Shown here in pieces: positions 28,693 through 37,290 of a DNA stretch of 64,000 nt (position 1 is the first letter of the stretch; the number at the start of each line of letters is the position of its first letter). The stretch is from JBCDJI01 sp964351865 (GTDB taxonomy: Bacteria; Verrucomicrobiota; Verrucomicrobiia; Methylacidiphilales; JBCBYL01). Location: the NCBI GenBank assembly GCA_964351865.1, contig CAYGPJ010000013.1:38179-102178 (forward strand), read 5' to 3'. The notes below the pieces were generated by a model. That model was given only the letters and a program-made list of their open reading frames with translations. It did not search any database and had not been told where the DNA came from. The translations under genes were made by a program, and so were the position numbers.

Positions 28693-29196
28693 ATGAAGAA
28701 AAAACTCATGCACTCAGTATTAACTACCACTATCGCGATGTTATTCATCACCGCTCTACCTGCTTCTGCCGAAGAAGGCCATGAGGGACACGATCATGCC
28801 AAACACGATCAGAAAGAAGAAAAAGCCAAGAGCCCTCATGGCGGACGGGTCATGGAGGTCGGCGAGCACCATGTCGAGTTCTACTCCACGCCTGAGCGAA
28901 AAATCGAAGTGTACTTCTACGATCATGATATGAAACCGGTCAAACTTGCAGATGCCGAAGTTCAGGTGGTTGCTCAAGCTCCAGACGGAAGCGAAAAATA
29001 TACGCTCACATTAAAAGGTGACGTATTTACAGCAGATCAGGTACTACCCGCAGGCGACAAATTCAATATTGTTCTACGGACTAAAGCAAATTCTGAGAGC
29101 AGTTTCCAAAATACGCGCTTTGTTTTTGATCCAAGCATCTGCTCCGGATGTAAATTAGGAGAATATGCCTGCATTTGCGAAGGACATGATCATTAG
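28693..29196 (+). CDS. exported His-rich metal-binding protein
   Basis: 167 aa. Signal peptide (cleavage near LPASA), then EEGHEGHDHAKHDQ, a beta-rich middle (HHVEFYSTPERKIEVYFYDHD) and a C-terminal CSGCKLGEYACICEGHDH with Cys and His ligands. It lies between the two CDF exporters in the plus-strand metal operon, 52 bp after the first. Likely a periplasmic metal sponge or chaperone. No named family assigned. Confidence 0.7.
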   Translation: MKKKLMHSVLTTTIAMLFITALPASAEEGHEGHDHAKHDQKEEKAKSPHGGRVMEVGEHHVEFYSTPERKIEVYFYDHDMKPVKLADAEVQVVAQAPDGSEKYTLTLKGDVFTADQVLPAGDKFNIVLRTKANSESSFQNTRFVFDPSICSGCKLGEYACICEGHDH

Positions 29197-29264
29197 ATTA
29201 GATCAATAATCAGCGTAATTCGGGTTACTGCAAGTGAGCATTTATCCGAGATAACATCGTTGCC

Positions 29265-30215
29265 ATGCAAAAAGATCATTTGAATCAGTGGACGCATAGC
29301 CACTCCTTTGGACAGGATCTACGCCGTTCAGGGGAAACCCGCACCATGATTGTCATCGCGATCACCGCCGCGATGATGGTCGTGGAAATTGTCACGGGCC
29401 TGATGTTCGGCTCAATGGCTCTTCTGGCCGATGGTCTGCATATGGCATCTCATGCGGCAGCCCTGACGATCAATGTTTGTGCCTATGTCTTTGCCCGTCG
29501 TCATGCCCATAACCCTAAATTCAGTTTTGGCACCGGTAAAATCAATGCCCTAGGAGGGTTTACCGGTGCCATTCTGCTGGCGGGGTTCGCTCTTCTGATG
29601 GCGTGGGAGAGCTTCCACCGACTCATCGATCCAGTGGAAATCATCTTTAACCAAGCCATTATGGTCGCAGTGATCGGTTTAGTGGTTAACGGGATCTGCG
29701 TATTTATTCTCGGTAACGAGGGGCATCACCATGGTCACGATCACCATCATGACCACGGGCATGCTGACCACCATCACGATCATAACCTCCGGTCCGCTTA
29801 TCTCCATGTCCTGGCAGATGCATTGACCTCAATTCTAGCGATCATCGCATTGATTGCTGCGAAATACTTCGGATCGATATGGATGGATCCTCTCATGGGC
29901 ATATTGGGTTCGATTCTTGTCGCCCGCTGGTCATGGGGACTCATTCACTCCACCAGCAAAGTCTTATTGGACCAACAGGGGCCAGAAGAAAGCATCAAGG
30001 AAATTCACAGATGTATCGAACAGGATGGCGACAGCAAAGTGGCCGATATTCACTTATGGTCGATCGGCCCAGGAATCTATTCCTTGATACTCTCAGTAGT
30101 CGCACATGCTTCCAGAAGTCCTGAGGAATACAAAGAGCGCCTTCCTGATGACTTAGGCTTAAAACATATCTCTATAGAAGTGCATCAGTGCGTGGATTCC
30201 ACAAGAGGTTCGTAA
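29265..30215 (+). CDS. dmeF: CDF-family Co/Ni exporter, DmeF-like
   Basis: 316 aa. The N-terminus reads LNQWTHSHSFGQDLRRSGETRT, typical of DmeF-type CDF transporters. Metal residues are in ALLADGLHMASHAAAL (TM2) and AYLHVLADALTS (TM5). The cytosolic loop between TM4 and TM5 is strongly His-rich (GHHHGHDHHHDHGHADHHHDH). The second CDF exporter in this operon suggests a different specificity (Co2+/Ni2+) from the first. It ends just before direct repeat copy B. Confidence 0.88.
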   Translation: MQKDHLNQWTHSHSFGQDLRRSGETRTMIVIAITAAMMVVEIVTGLMFGSMALLADGLHMASHAAALTINVCAYVFARRHAHNPKFSFGTGKINALGGFTGAILLAGFALLMAWESFHRLIDPVEIIFNQAIMVAVIGLVVNGICVFILGNEGHHHGHDHHHDHGHADHHHDHNLRSAYLHVLADALTSILAIIALIAAKYFGSIWMDPLMGILGSILVARWSWGLIHSTSKVLLDQQGPEESIKEIHRCIEQDGDSKVADIHLWSIGPGIYSLILSVVAHASRSPEEYKERLPDDLGLKHISIEVHQCVDSTRGS

Positions 30216-30216
30216 T

Positions 30217-30290
30217 GCATTCGGTTTAAATGCCCTCAGTCAGAGATGATTGGGCAATGCTCACACAAATAAATAGCGTATTGTGAGCAT
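30217..30290 (+). repeat. direct repeat copy B plus hairpin after the metal operon
   Basis: 30217-30270 resembles 20931-20983 in the same orientation. It runs into a 9-bp inverted repeat ATGCTCACA (30257-30265) / TGTGAGCAT (30282-30290) that could end the metal operon transcript. Beyond it, to 30357, only AT-rich spacer. Confidence 0.5.
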
Positions 30291-30357
30291 GTAAATCTAA
30301 GAAGGAAATCTATGTTTATTTACATAATATGAATTCGATTTATTCTACCGGTAGATT

Positions 30358-30840
30358 ATGAATATAGATTACTTTACTGGTGTAGCGCCTAACGCTGAAC
30401 AAAACATATCAGGTCTCTCCGCCTGCCAGTCTGAGCCAGTTTCCACACAAAACCTGTATTTCTCCGCCATCCAGAATACCGCCGGCATAGTGTTCATTTC
30501 GCTCCCACTCATTATAGGCCAGATAGAACCCCTATCAACTTCTCATGTCATTCTTGGACCATTGGATTATCAGAACAAAACTCCGGATCAGATGTATACA
30601 AAGTATGTCGAATATGCCTCCCAATCTGACCAAGATCCAATTCCCCTAGATAATTTTCAGGATCTTCTCTCTGGCTACGCTGAGGTAATTCACAGTGCAG
30701 ACAATCAGCCTTCTGTAGTTCATGACTATAAAGTGAGCATATACATCGAAGGTAAGCCGTTTGATATTGTAGAAAAACACACAGGATTACACCCGTCAAG
30801 TGGTTGCAAAATTTTGACTTACGAGACCAGATATATCTAG
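30358..30840 (+). CDS. hypothetical protein (160 aa)
   Basis: No family recognised. 160 aa without a signal peptide. It contains a hydrophobic stretch (GIVFISLPLIIGQIE, about 43-57) and a YKVSIYIEGKPFDIVEK segment. Not close to consensus in its ribosome binding region. Convergent with the helicase-nuclease gene (16 bp between stops). It lies just after the metal island boundary and could belong to either block. Confidence 0.5.
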   Translation: MNIDYFTGVAPNAEQNISGLSACQSEPVSTQNLYFSAIQNTAGIVFISLPLIIGQIEPLSTSHVILGPLDYQNKTPDQMYTKYVEYASQSDQDPIPLDNFQDLLSGYAEVIHSADNQPSVVHDYKVSIYIEGKPFDIVEKHTGLHPSSGCKILTYETRYI

Positions 30841-30856
30841 CCATCCAATCGAAATT

Positions 30857-33367
30857 TTAAGATGTGATTTTGAATTTTTCGCAGTAACCATCTACGATTT
30901 TATCACAGGTAAGGTTGGATTCTGAAAGTAGTAACTCAGCTTTTTGCCGCAAAGCTTTCTCATCAAGCTGCGCACTGCATAGCTCAGTAAACAAAGAGCG
31001 AGCATCAGATATCATGAGACTCAGGCCCTGGTATGTTAAAGCTTTTGATCGATCAGCGATTGCATTTTTACTGGATTTATTTTCGGGTAGGACACTGACG
31101 AGACAGTATTCCATTTTAGGGTAGTGCTTTTTGAACCACTCCCCACCAACGAGTAACTGACCGTGATCTTCTTTCTTAAGTCCGTTTTTTCGCTTTTTTC
31201 TATTTTTCGCTTCAATCACCATTCCCAACCGTGCAGAAAGCAACCAGAGGACATCTGGTCCCCCCTGGCCCAAGTCGCAGCGTTCTGTAGAGTATCCGAT
31301 CATTCGTCCGAACTCTTTCAGTGCTTCTTCAAATTGGTTACTACTCGATTGACCGTTCAATAAAGCCACCACCTCTTCAAAATTGTGTAAAAATCCCATG
31401 TGAATTGTATGACCTGTAATTTGTTCGGCGATACTATGCGCTTGCTGCCCGGGTAACGGGATCGGCTGATATTGAATCTCGGTGGAAGGTTTCAATAAAC
31501 TTCTATTTTTGACATATGCTTGGCGCTGCCATTTCGTTGAAACTGACTTGTTTCCCCAAGCAAAAGCAATTCTAGCGGCAAACTGACTCAGCCATCCTAC
31601 AGATTGCTCATCCAACTGGTCTGCTTTGTCCAAAAAAGCCTCAATACGGGTGATCGCCTTATCCCTAAAGCCATCCTGCCACAAGTTGAAAGCTTTTCGT
31701 TCCACTTCAGCTTCCAGTAAATTCTGGTCATTAGTTGGGCTATCATTCAGTGAGCTTGCAAGCGTTTCCGCGTGATAGGTCAGCCAAGATTTATCACGTG
31801 AATAACATTTTTTGAGGGTGCTTAAGAAATCTTCCTTATCACTGATTTCTTTAGATATTTCGATACCTATCTCTGTTTGTACTCTCGTAGCGTCGGTCAA
31901 AAATCGAAAATTTGTTTCTTTGCTCAACCACCCGGTCAAATCATTACCCAGTAACAATACGACGCAATGGTCACCAGAACCTCTGGCTCCTCTACCCAGA
32001 CCTTGTTCAATTCTCTGAGCAATCATGCGCGTGATGGCCCCGCCGCCATAAAGCACGCTGGATCTAAACAACTCGTAATTGGACGTTCCTGATGGCAAGC
32101 CATCAACAATCAACAGGCGACATGAATTTCCCGGTAAGTCTATTCCATCATATCTGTTGGCAAATGCGACAGGGCCGTAGATTTCACCATTTTGCAATTT
32201 GCCTATAAGCTGTTCAGCATGAGTAGTATCCTTGGGTATAACGGCTTCCTTCTCCCAGTTTTTGGCGGCTCTATCAGAAGGCGCCAAAATCACAACACCA
32301 CGCTTACTTGCAGACACACTTTTAAGGAGCTTCACAACAGTTTCTTTGTAATCAAACTGGCTGGGAATTAAGGCCGGAACCATAATCATACGTTCACTCA
32401 CACCTGCTAGTGATCTCGATGTTAGTGCGCTTTTGACTGTCTCTGAAGGAACATCAAAAGTTCTGATAATTTCAGTATCATCAGCCATCGTAGCGGACAT
32501 ATAAATCCGTCTGTTCGCACTGGTGAAGGTTGGAAATTGATTAACTAAAGGAAGGATAGGAGTAATGGAAAAATTTTCCCGACTGATTAATGCATGACAT
32601 AAATGGAGGTGGTCGCGCAGCAAAGGCCACTCCAGCCCACCTGTTATTGTAGAAGCTTTTAAGCTCTCCCGAACAGCATCCAAGCGCTCTAACCAACTCC
32701 AATAGGGCACTTCGAGTATTTTTACTTCCCCGCCTGAAAGAATATCATCAAAGGTTCCCACCTTATCCAGATCAATAAAAGACTTCCGAAACAGCCCGGC
32801 AAGATGATCATATTGCTCCCTGCTGTCCTTTGATTTAACGTTTATAGTGAAACTGTCCCTGACAATGGGAAATGCGGCATGGGCATCATCTAAAATGATT
32901 GCCCCTACTTTTTTAGGGTTAGCATCCCCCTGAATACCGAATAAACTTCTGCCGTGAAACAGTGCACGATAAGTAGCGACCATGATCGCAGTCCCATTCA
33001 GGAAGTCTTCGTTTAGCGGTGTTCCCTTTTGATAAGCTACAACGGGTATGCCAAATTCTTCTGCTTTAACTATAGTCTGATTAACAAGCTGAACTGTGGG
33101 GGCCAGATATAAAACAGGTTCTTTAAGCTCCCTTAAAGTGGACAATGCCATCAGCAGTCCGACCAAAGTTTTGCCTCCGCCAGTATGCAGCTTTAATACA
33201 GTGTCCTTTTGTTTATTACGGTTTTCATACCAGCTCGCTAGAACCTCCGCCTGGCTGTTGTACAAATCGTTGATTCCTTCAGGCTTAGGTAGTCTCCTAA
33301 ACAACTCCACAGGAGTATGCGAATCGTCATCGTTCTGCCTTTTTCGTAATTTGTCGAATTCTACCAT
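30857..33367 (-). CDS. DEAD/DEAH helicase-PD-(D/E)XK nuclease fusion
   Basis: 836 aa. SF2 helicase core: Walker A HTGGGKT (residues 61-67), Walker B AIILDDAHA, motif III IYMSATMAD and motif VI QRIEQGLGRGARG. After a long helical middle (about 500-680) the C-terminus holds a nuclease-like site, GPDVLW with D705 and MVIEAKNR with E719-A-K721. Helicase-nuclease fusions of this kind are common in defence islands. The AKN spacing is of PD-(D/E)XK type. It is a single gene with no clear partner on its strand. Helicase is confident; nuclease moderately so; defence role inferred. Confidence 0.85.
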   Translation of the reverse strand: MVEFDKLRKRQNDDDSHTPVELFRRLPKPEGINDLYNSQAEVLASWYENRNKQKDTVLKLHTGGGKTLVGLLMALSTLRELKEPVLYLAPTVQLVNQTIVKAEEFGIPVVAYQKGTPLNEDFLNGTAIMVATYRALFHGRSLFGIQGDANPKKVGAIILDDAHAAFPIVRDSFTINVKSKDSREQYDHLAGLFRKSFIDLDKVGTFDDILSGGEVKILEVPYWSWLERLDAVRESLKASTITGGLEWPLLRDHLHLCHALISRENFSITPILPLVNQFPTFTSANRRIYMSATMADDTEIIRTFDVPSETVKSALTSRSLAGVSERMIMVPALIPSQFDYKETVVKLLKSVSASKRGVVILAPSDRAAKNWEKEAVIPKDTTHAEQLIGKLQNGEIYGPVAFANRYDGIDLPGNSCRLLIVDGLPSGTSNYELFRSSVLYGGGAITRMIAQRIEQGLGRGARGSGDHCVVLLLGNDLTGWLSKETNFRFLTDATRVQTEIGIEISKEISDKEDFLSTLKKCYSRDKSWLTYHAETLASSLNDSPTNDQNLLEAEVERKAFNLWQDGFRDKAITRIEAFLDKADQLDEQSVGWLSQFAARIAFAWGNKSVSTKWQRQAYVKNRSLLKPSTEIQYQPIPLPGQQAHSIAEQITGHTIHMGFLHNFEEVVALLNGQSSSNQFEEALKEFGRMIGYSTERCDLGQGGPDVLWLLSARLGMVIEAKNRKKRKNGLKKEDHGQLLVGGEWFKKHYPKMEYCLVSVLPENKSSKNAIADRSKALTYQGLSLMISDARSLFTELCSAQLDEKALRQKAELLLSESNLTCDKIVDGYCEKFKITS

Positions 33368-33500
33368 ATAATCGATTAGTAGGTAAATTAGACGATAGAT
33401 AAAGCTGAAATCCGACCGTCACCTCTTCAACATCGTACCGTAAATATCCACCTAACTTTAAATCAGACTATATACTTGATTATTAATATATATATTATGT

Positions 33501-33740
33501 ATGATATGTATGTTGATGAGAGAGCCCTACACAATCTTGCTTGAACCGGATCTAAGACGCCGAGTCGGGGCTGTCGTTATTGGTAGCTATTCGACTATTG
33601 CCGAATTCATGGAAAACGCGGTCGAGGATAGATTAAAGAAAGAGGAGCCACGTCTGGCTAAAAATAAAAAATCAGGTAGAAAAAAAACTACCTTGAGAAA
33701 AGGAAGGCCTGTAACACATGCATCAAGCTCATCAAAATAG
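33501..33740 (+). CDS. small ribbon-helix-helix protein
   Basis: 79 aa (74 if started at 33516). EPYTILLEPDLRRRVGAVVIGSYSTIAEFMENAVEDRLKKEE fits a CopG/Arc-like ribbon-helix-helix fold; a Lys/Arg/Ser tail follows. It overlaps the cysteine peptidase gene by 23 bp, as antitoxin-toxin or regulator-enzyme pairs often do. RHH is moderately confident; partner relationship is inferred from the overlap. Confidence 0.65.
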   Translation: MICMLMREPYTILLEPDLRRRVGAVVIGSYSTIAEFMENAVEDRLKKEEPRLAKNKKSGRKKTTLRKGRPVTHASSSSK

Positions 33741-34305
33741 ACGTATACCCCTATCCCATGATGCTGAGTTTCACTTGAAAAAGCATTGCCCGGAAGATCT
33801 AGACCCGCTCTACAGATCCCATAAAGCTAATTGCGGACCAGCTACAGTAGCTGCCCTCCTAGAAAGAAACATCACAGATGTAATAGAATACTTTCCGCAT
33901 TTCCCAAGAAGACCTTGGACCAACATCAATCAAATGCAAAAAGCCTTTAAGAATGCTGGAATTCTTGTTGAAAAGCCTATTTCTAGAACCTGCCCAGACC
34001 GGGGGGCTGTTTTAGTTCAGTTTTGTGGCCCGTGGGGAGACAGCACAACCCAAAGCTCTCGCGCACTAAAGAATACGCACTGGATAGCTATCGATTGTGA
34101 TTTTGTATACGATATCAACTGGAATGGTTGGCTTCCGTTACAGGTTTGGGAAGCAATGATTTATAGTCAATTTAAACTTATGAATCCTAAAATCAGTGGT
34201 TGGGAAGTACGTAGTTCACTGAATTATTCAGGTAGGAAGCCTATCGCTTTACTCAGTCGATCTGAGCAAATCCAACTTGGTGAATTCCAGCTGCTTGGGG
34301 TCTAG
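33718..34305 (+). CDS. papain-like/C39-like cysteine peptidase-type protein
   Basis: 195 aa. A Cys-His-Asp/Asn triad can be read: C39 in ANCGPATVAALL, H121 in NTHWIAIDCDFV, and D132 or N134 in VYDINWNGW. The spacing is that of papain-fold or C39-type peptidases. No signal peptide, so it acts in the cytosol. It overlaps the RHH gene upstream, and its last 57 bp overlap tail-to-tail the Cys-rich gene at 34249. Could be a toxin, a processing protease or a deamidase/transglutaminase relative with the same triad. Confidence 0.65.
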   Translation: MHQAHQNRRIPLSHDAEFHLKKHCPEDLDPLYRSHKANCGPATVAALLERNITDVIEYFPHFPRRPWTNINQMQKAFKNAGILVEKPISRTCPDRGAVLVQFCGPWGDSTTQSSRALKNTHWIAIDCDFVYDINWNGWLPLQVWEAMIYSQFKLMNPKISGWEVRSSLNYSGRKPIALLSRSEQIQLGEFQLLGV

Positions 34306-35364
34306 AACCGATGGAAGCAGAACTGTGTCTTCGCAGAGCTGTAGATTATGCTGAAAAAGCTTACCTAAAGGTCCATTGCGATAGGTCGGATTATATTTCC
34401 ATTGGATACCGGAGGCATCTACAACGGCTCGCCTCCTACGGATTGTTTTAATATAAGGGTCACCATCCAGAATGGTGAAATTTTCAAAATAGCGGCGGAT
34501 AAGTTCTACTTTGGAGCGCCCTCCGATAGCCACAAGGTGTAGATCCCTACCAAGCTTCTGTCTGAGGTCAGCTAAATACTGCAGGTGAACCTCAGCTTGT
34601 ATTGGATCTTTCAGTCCGGTTCCAAACTCCTTCGCGACGGCTGTAAGATTGGGATGATCCATTAAACAGTCTTTCCATGAATCCCAGAATGTCTTGCTGT
34701 AGGCATTAAGATGCAAAATAGGCATAATTCCAGCGTCCTGAAGGTAGCATGCTGATAACAGGATTCTCTTTTGATTGTAGAGCAGTGTCGTCCTCGTAAA
34801 AGTGCTGAACATGGAATAATTAGGCGTGGTCATAGCAAATGGCTTTATTGCACTGAGTGTAGCTAATACTGACGGGTCGCTGTGAACATGTTTCCAGAAG
34901 TTCTCTATGATGTGATCATATACTGCAGAGTAGATTATGATTTTTGTCGAACTCGCAATCCCAAAGCGATCGTTGACCTCTTTTTCGTTCCTGACGAGTG
35001 CCTGATATTTGCCTTGGGTCAATCCTATTACACTATAGATAGGAAGAGCCGCCCAAGAAACAGGTAAGCTATCACGGAGACTGCTTGATCCAAAAATTTT
35101 AGGCACATATCGGGCTGTCCCTGATCCAAGTTGAGAATTTAAGGACATGCCAACGTTGAGACCAAAGCCACCAACTTCCAAAAATCTTGCACGAAATTGT
35201 TCACGGTTATTCGGGCATACTTGATTGCAGAAGCCGTCGCAATCCAGGCATCGAGTGAAACAAGAAAGCAGGTTGTTATTACCCCCACATTGTTCATAGA
35301 AGGAACATTCACTACAATTTGTAGGGATATCCTTGGGCTGAAAATATGGTGAGGGTTCGGTCAT
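34249..35364 (-). CDS. unrecognised protein with N-terminal Cys cluster (Fe-S-like)
   Basis: 371 aa. Eight Cys in residues 17-50: C17-x2-C20-x5-C26-GG, then C35-x3-C39-x2-C42 and C46, C50. C-x2-C-x5-C-GG resembles SPASM-type Fe-S ligand motifs, and C35-x3-C39-x2-C42 has radical-SAM spacing, though neither alone proves it. The remainder alternates strands and helices (LLSACYLQDAGIMPILHLNAYSK, LHLVAIGGRSKVEL), suggesting a TIM-barrel-like fold. It may be related to DUF4417-type proteins (weak). Last gene of a tight four-gene operon with GHKL ATPase and STAS-like proteins; 1 bp separates it from the gene upstream. Confidence 0.6.
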   Translation of the reverse strand: MTEPSPYFQPKDIPTNCSECSFYEQCGGNNNLLSCFTRCLDCDGFCNQVCPNNREQFRARFLEVGGFGLNVGMSLNSQLGSGTARYVPKIFGSSSLRDSLPVSWAALPIYSVIGLTQGKYQALVRNEKEVNDRFGIASSTKIIIYSAVYDHIIENFWKHVHSDPSVLATLSAIKPFAMTTPNYSMFSTFTRTTLLYNQKRILLSACYLQDAGIMPILHLNAYSKTFWDSWKDCLMDHPNLTAVAKEFGTGLKDPIQAEVHLQYLADLRQKLGRDLHLVAIGGRSKVELIRRYFENFTILDGDPYIKTIRRRRAVVDASGIQWKYNPTYRNGPLGKLFQHNLQLCEDTVLLPSVLDPKQLEFTKLDLLRSTE

Positions 35365-35365
35365 T

Positions 35366-35740
35366 CTAAATTCCTGCCACTAGAGTTAATTCTATGATAC
35401 CGGAAGCGGTGGGTTTGCTGATCGCTAGAAGCGGCAAGACTCCCTTGAAATTTGGATGATCCGCCAGGATTTCCACTACTTTTTCTTTGTGAGGTGACTT
35501 AAATGCACCAATTTCTATGGCCCCTTGAACCAGCAGACACTGACCATTAGAGAGAGTTAATGCAGTCAGCAGATCCCCCATTTGAATGCTCTGAGCAGAA
35601 TTATACAAATGAGCTTTGATAATTATTTGCTCCTCTTCAAGTGTCTCCGAAAAAAGATCTTTTTCGAGCAACCCTTGTAGTTGCCGGGACTGCGCGAGTT
35701 TAAACTGCTTTTCTTTTTCTTTGATAAATCCTTCTCCCAT
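35366..35740 (-). CDS. hypothetical protein (124 aa) in GHKL/STAS operon
   Basis: 124 aa. A charged helical N-terminus (EKEKQFKLAQSRQLQGLLEKDLF) is followed by a more beta-rich body (IIIKAHLYNSAQSIQMGDLLTALTLSNGQCLLVQGAIEIG). No motif recognised. Gap of 2 bp to the STAS-like gene and 1 bp to the Cys-rich gene, so it is a bona fide member of the operon. The ATG and AGGAGA-type spacing upstream are acceptable. Confidence 0.6.
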   Translation of the reverse strand: MGEGFIKEKEKQFKLAQSRQLQGLLEKDLFSETLEEEQIIIKAHLYNSAQSIQMGDLLTALTLSNGQCLLVQGAIEIGAFKSPHKEKVVEILADHPNFKGVLPLLAISKPTASGIIELTLVAGI

Positions 35741-35742
35741 AA

Positions 35743-36363
35743 CTATCTCCCTGTAATGACTGGTTTGTAGATGTATTCTCGCCCTTCGAGGTGTCTGGTA
35801 ACAATTCGAAGTGCGTTAAGTTCATTGAGCCGGTTGTTCCATTTAGTCCCTGAACTACTGCCAGCTTGAAATTTTTCTCGCAGCCAGCGAGGTGACAATT
35901 GACCTTCTTTTGCAAGTAATCGATAGGTTTCCTTGAGCGAATGATGCAGATCTCCGATGAACTCCCCCTTTTTCAAAGGGTTACTTTTAGAACCCTTAGC
36001 CCAGATAAACGGTAGCTGCCTGGTAGAGAATACCTCTTCAAACTCTTCTAAAACTTCTGATGACGGGTTTATCAGAAAAGGAAAGATATTGGCCTTGATC
36101 ACTTCTTCTTTTTCAAGTCTGCCCAACAACATATCATCAGGCTTAGCGTGTAACCGCCCGCACAAATACAGACGTAGCGCCAGCGCTTTGACAAATGACG
36201 CATTAGTAACAGCAATTCCTTCAAAATTGAGCCCTATAAAAATCTCGTTGTCTGATGACACCTCGATGTCCGGATAAATTTCTTTGCGCAATATATCCGT
36301 AGCCAAAGTAGCTCCGAGCATTTGCTTACTGCCGGACAGGTTTTTTAAATCTATAATCTTCAC
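35743..36363 (-). CDS. STAS-like protein with DUF4325-type domain
   Basis: 206 aa. Residues about 40-70 (DNEIFIGLNFEGIAVTNASFVKALALRLYLC) match the core of the DUF4325 STAS-like fold, which is usually encoded beside a GHKL ATPase and thought to act as its partner in a partner-switching-like pair. The C-terminal region has a predicted winged-helix-like segment (SPRWLREKFQAGSSSGTKWNNRLNELNALRIV). Its gene lies 38 bp after the ATPase gene and 2 bp before the 124-aa gene. Confidence 0.7.
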   Translation of the reverse strand: MKIIDLKNLSGSKQMLGATLATDILRKEIYPDIEVSSDNEIFIGLNFEGIAVTNASFVKALALRLYLCGRLHAKPDDMLLGRLEKEEVIKANIFPFLINPSSEVLEEFEEVFSTRQLPFIWAKGSKSNPLKKGEFIGDLHHSLKETYRLLAKEGQLSPRWLREKFQAGSSSGTKWNNRLNELNALRIVTRHLEGREYIYKPVITGR

Positions 36364-36401
36364 GTCTCCATCTTCACATGAAACAATGAAGAGTCAAGTA
36401 G

Positions 36402-37190
36402 TTATTTTGTTATCGTGATGATGAACCCCTGTAAAGGGGGGCAAGCATAGACATTACGAACGATTTTTCCGTTGTTAAGTGTCAGGCGAATACAGCAACT
36501 ACCCGTTCTTAGTTCCACTAGGTAGCCGACCTCGGCCAATGTTTGCAGCAACTTCTTGTAGCCTCCGCCATAATCATCGAAGAGTCGCCTTGATGCCTGT
36601 TTATCGAGGATCGCATTTAGTGCCTCTGCGTCGGTATTCAGAAACTTCCACTTTGGGTTGGTTCTCAAGCTTGCCAGCGCGCCTCGACCGACATCGCAAA
36701 TACCAAGCCAAAAACGTTTAGGTGTTACCTGATAGGCAGTGATACCTCGCGCCGGCTCTGCCTCAGTTAGGCCGCTATGTTGGATGATATTATCGGTAAT
36801 TTCGTAAAGAACTCCATGAAGTCCTGAAGTATGTGCCTGTGGCACTTGCCCTATCCGAATTAGTGACCGAGTAAGCCGAGCCTCAAAAGGATGCCAGATC
36901 ATTGAATCCAAGAGACTCTCTTTGTTGATAATAGGATATAGTTCTTGCTGGCGCGTACCATGATCGACACGAGGGGAACGGGATACATCCTCCCGGCTCC
37001 AGGCATCCCTTACTTCTACCCAGGGTTTTTTACCAGATTGAATAAGCTCATCCTGTTTCAACTGTTTTATGTACGGGTAAGCGGTGAATAATGCCGGTAA
37101 AGACCATTCTTCTTTCGCAACCCATTGATGATCTGCATGCTTTTGTGCAAAAGAATCGATGGCATCAGCAACATTTTCTAATCCAATCAC
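36402..37190 (-). CDS. GHKL (histidine-kinase-like) ATPase
   Basis: 262 aa with a GTG start. ATPase motifs: N-box LYEITDNIIQHSG (E130, N134), G1-type ICDVGRGALASL (D166, G168, G170) and the DDYGGGYKKLL G2 loop (about 205-215). The N-terminal 120 residues have no recognisable sensor domain and no TM segment; there is no dimerisation/phosphoacceptor helix, so it is not a classical kinase. First gene of the four-gene operon. TAGAAT at 37208-37203 with TTGCAG 15 bp upstream could be its promoter, leaving almost no leader. Works presumably with the STAS-like partner. Confidence 0.8.
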   Translation of the reverse strand: MIGLENVADAIDSFAQKHADHQWVAKEEWSLPALFTAYPYIKQLKQDELIQSGKKPWVEVRDAWSREDVSRSPRVDHGTRQQELYPIINKESLLDSMIWHPFEARLTRSLIRIGQVPQAHTSGLHGVLYEITDNIIQHSGLTEAEPARGITAYQVTPKRFWLGICDVGRGALASLRTNPKWKFLNTDAEALNAILDKQASRRLFDDYGGGYKKLLQTLAEVGYLVELRTGSCCIRLTLNNGKIVRNVYACPPLQGFIITITK

Positions 37191-37290
37191 TGTGTTGCTT
37201 AAATTCTAACAAATAGAGACTTTCTGCAACTAAAGAAATGAAGCGCGGCATTGAGTTGACAATTACACACAAAAAAACACGCTAAATTTC

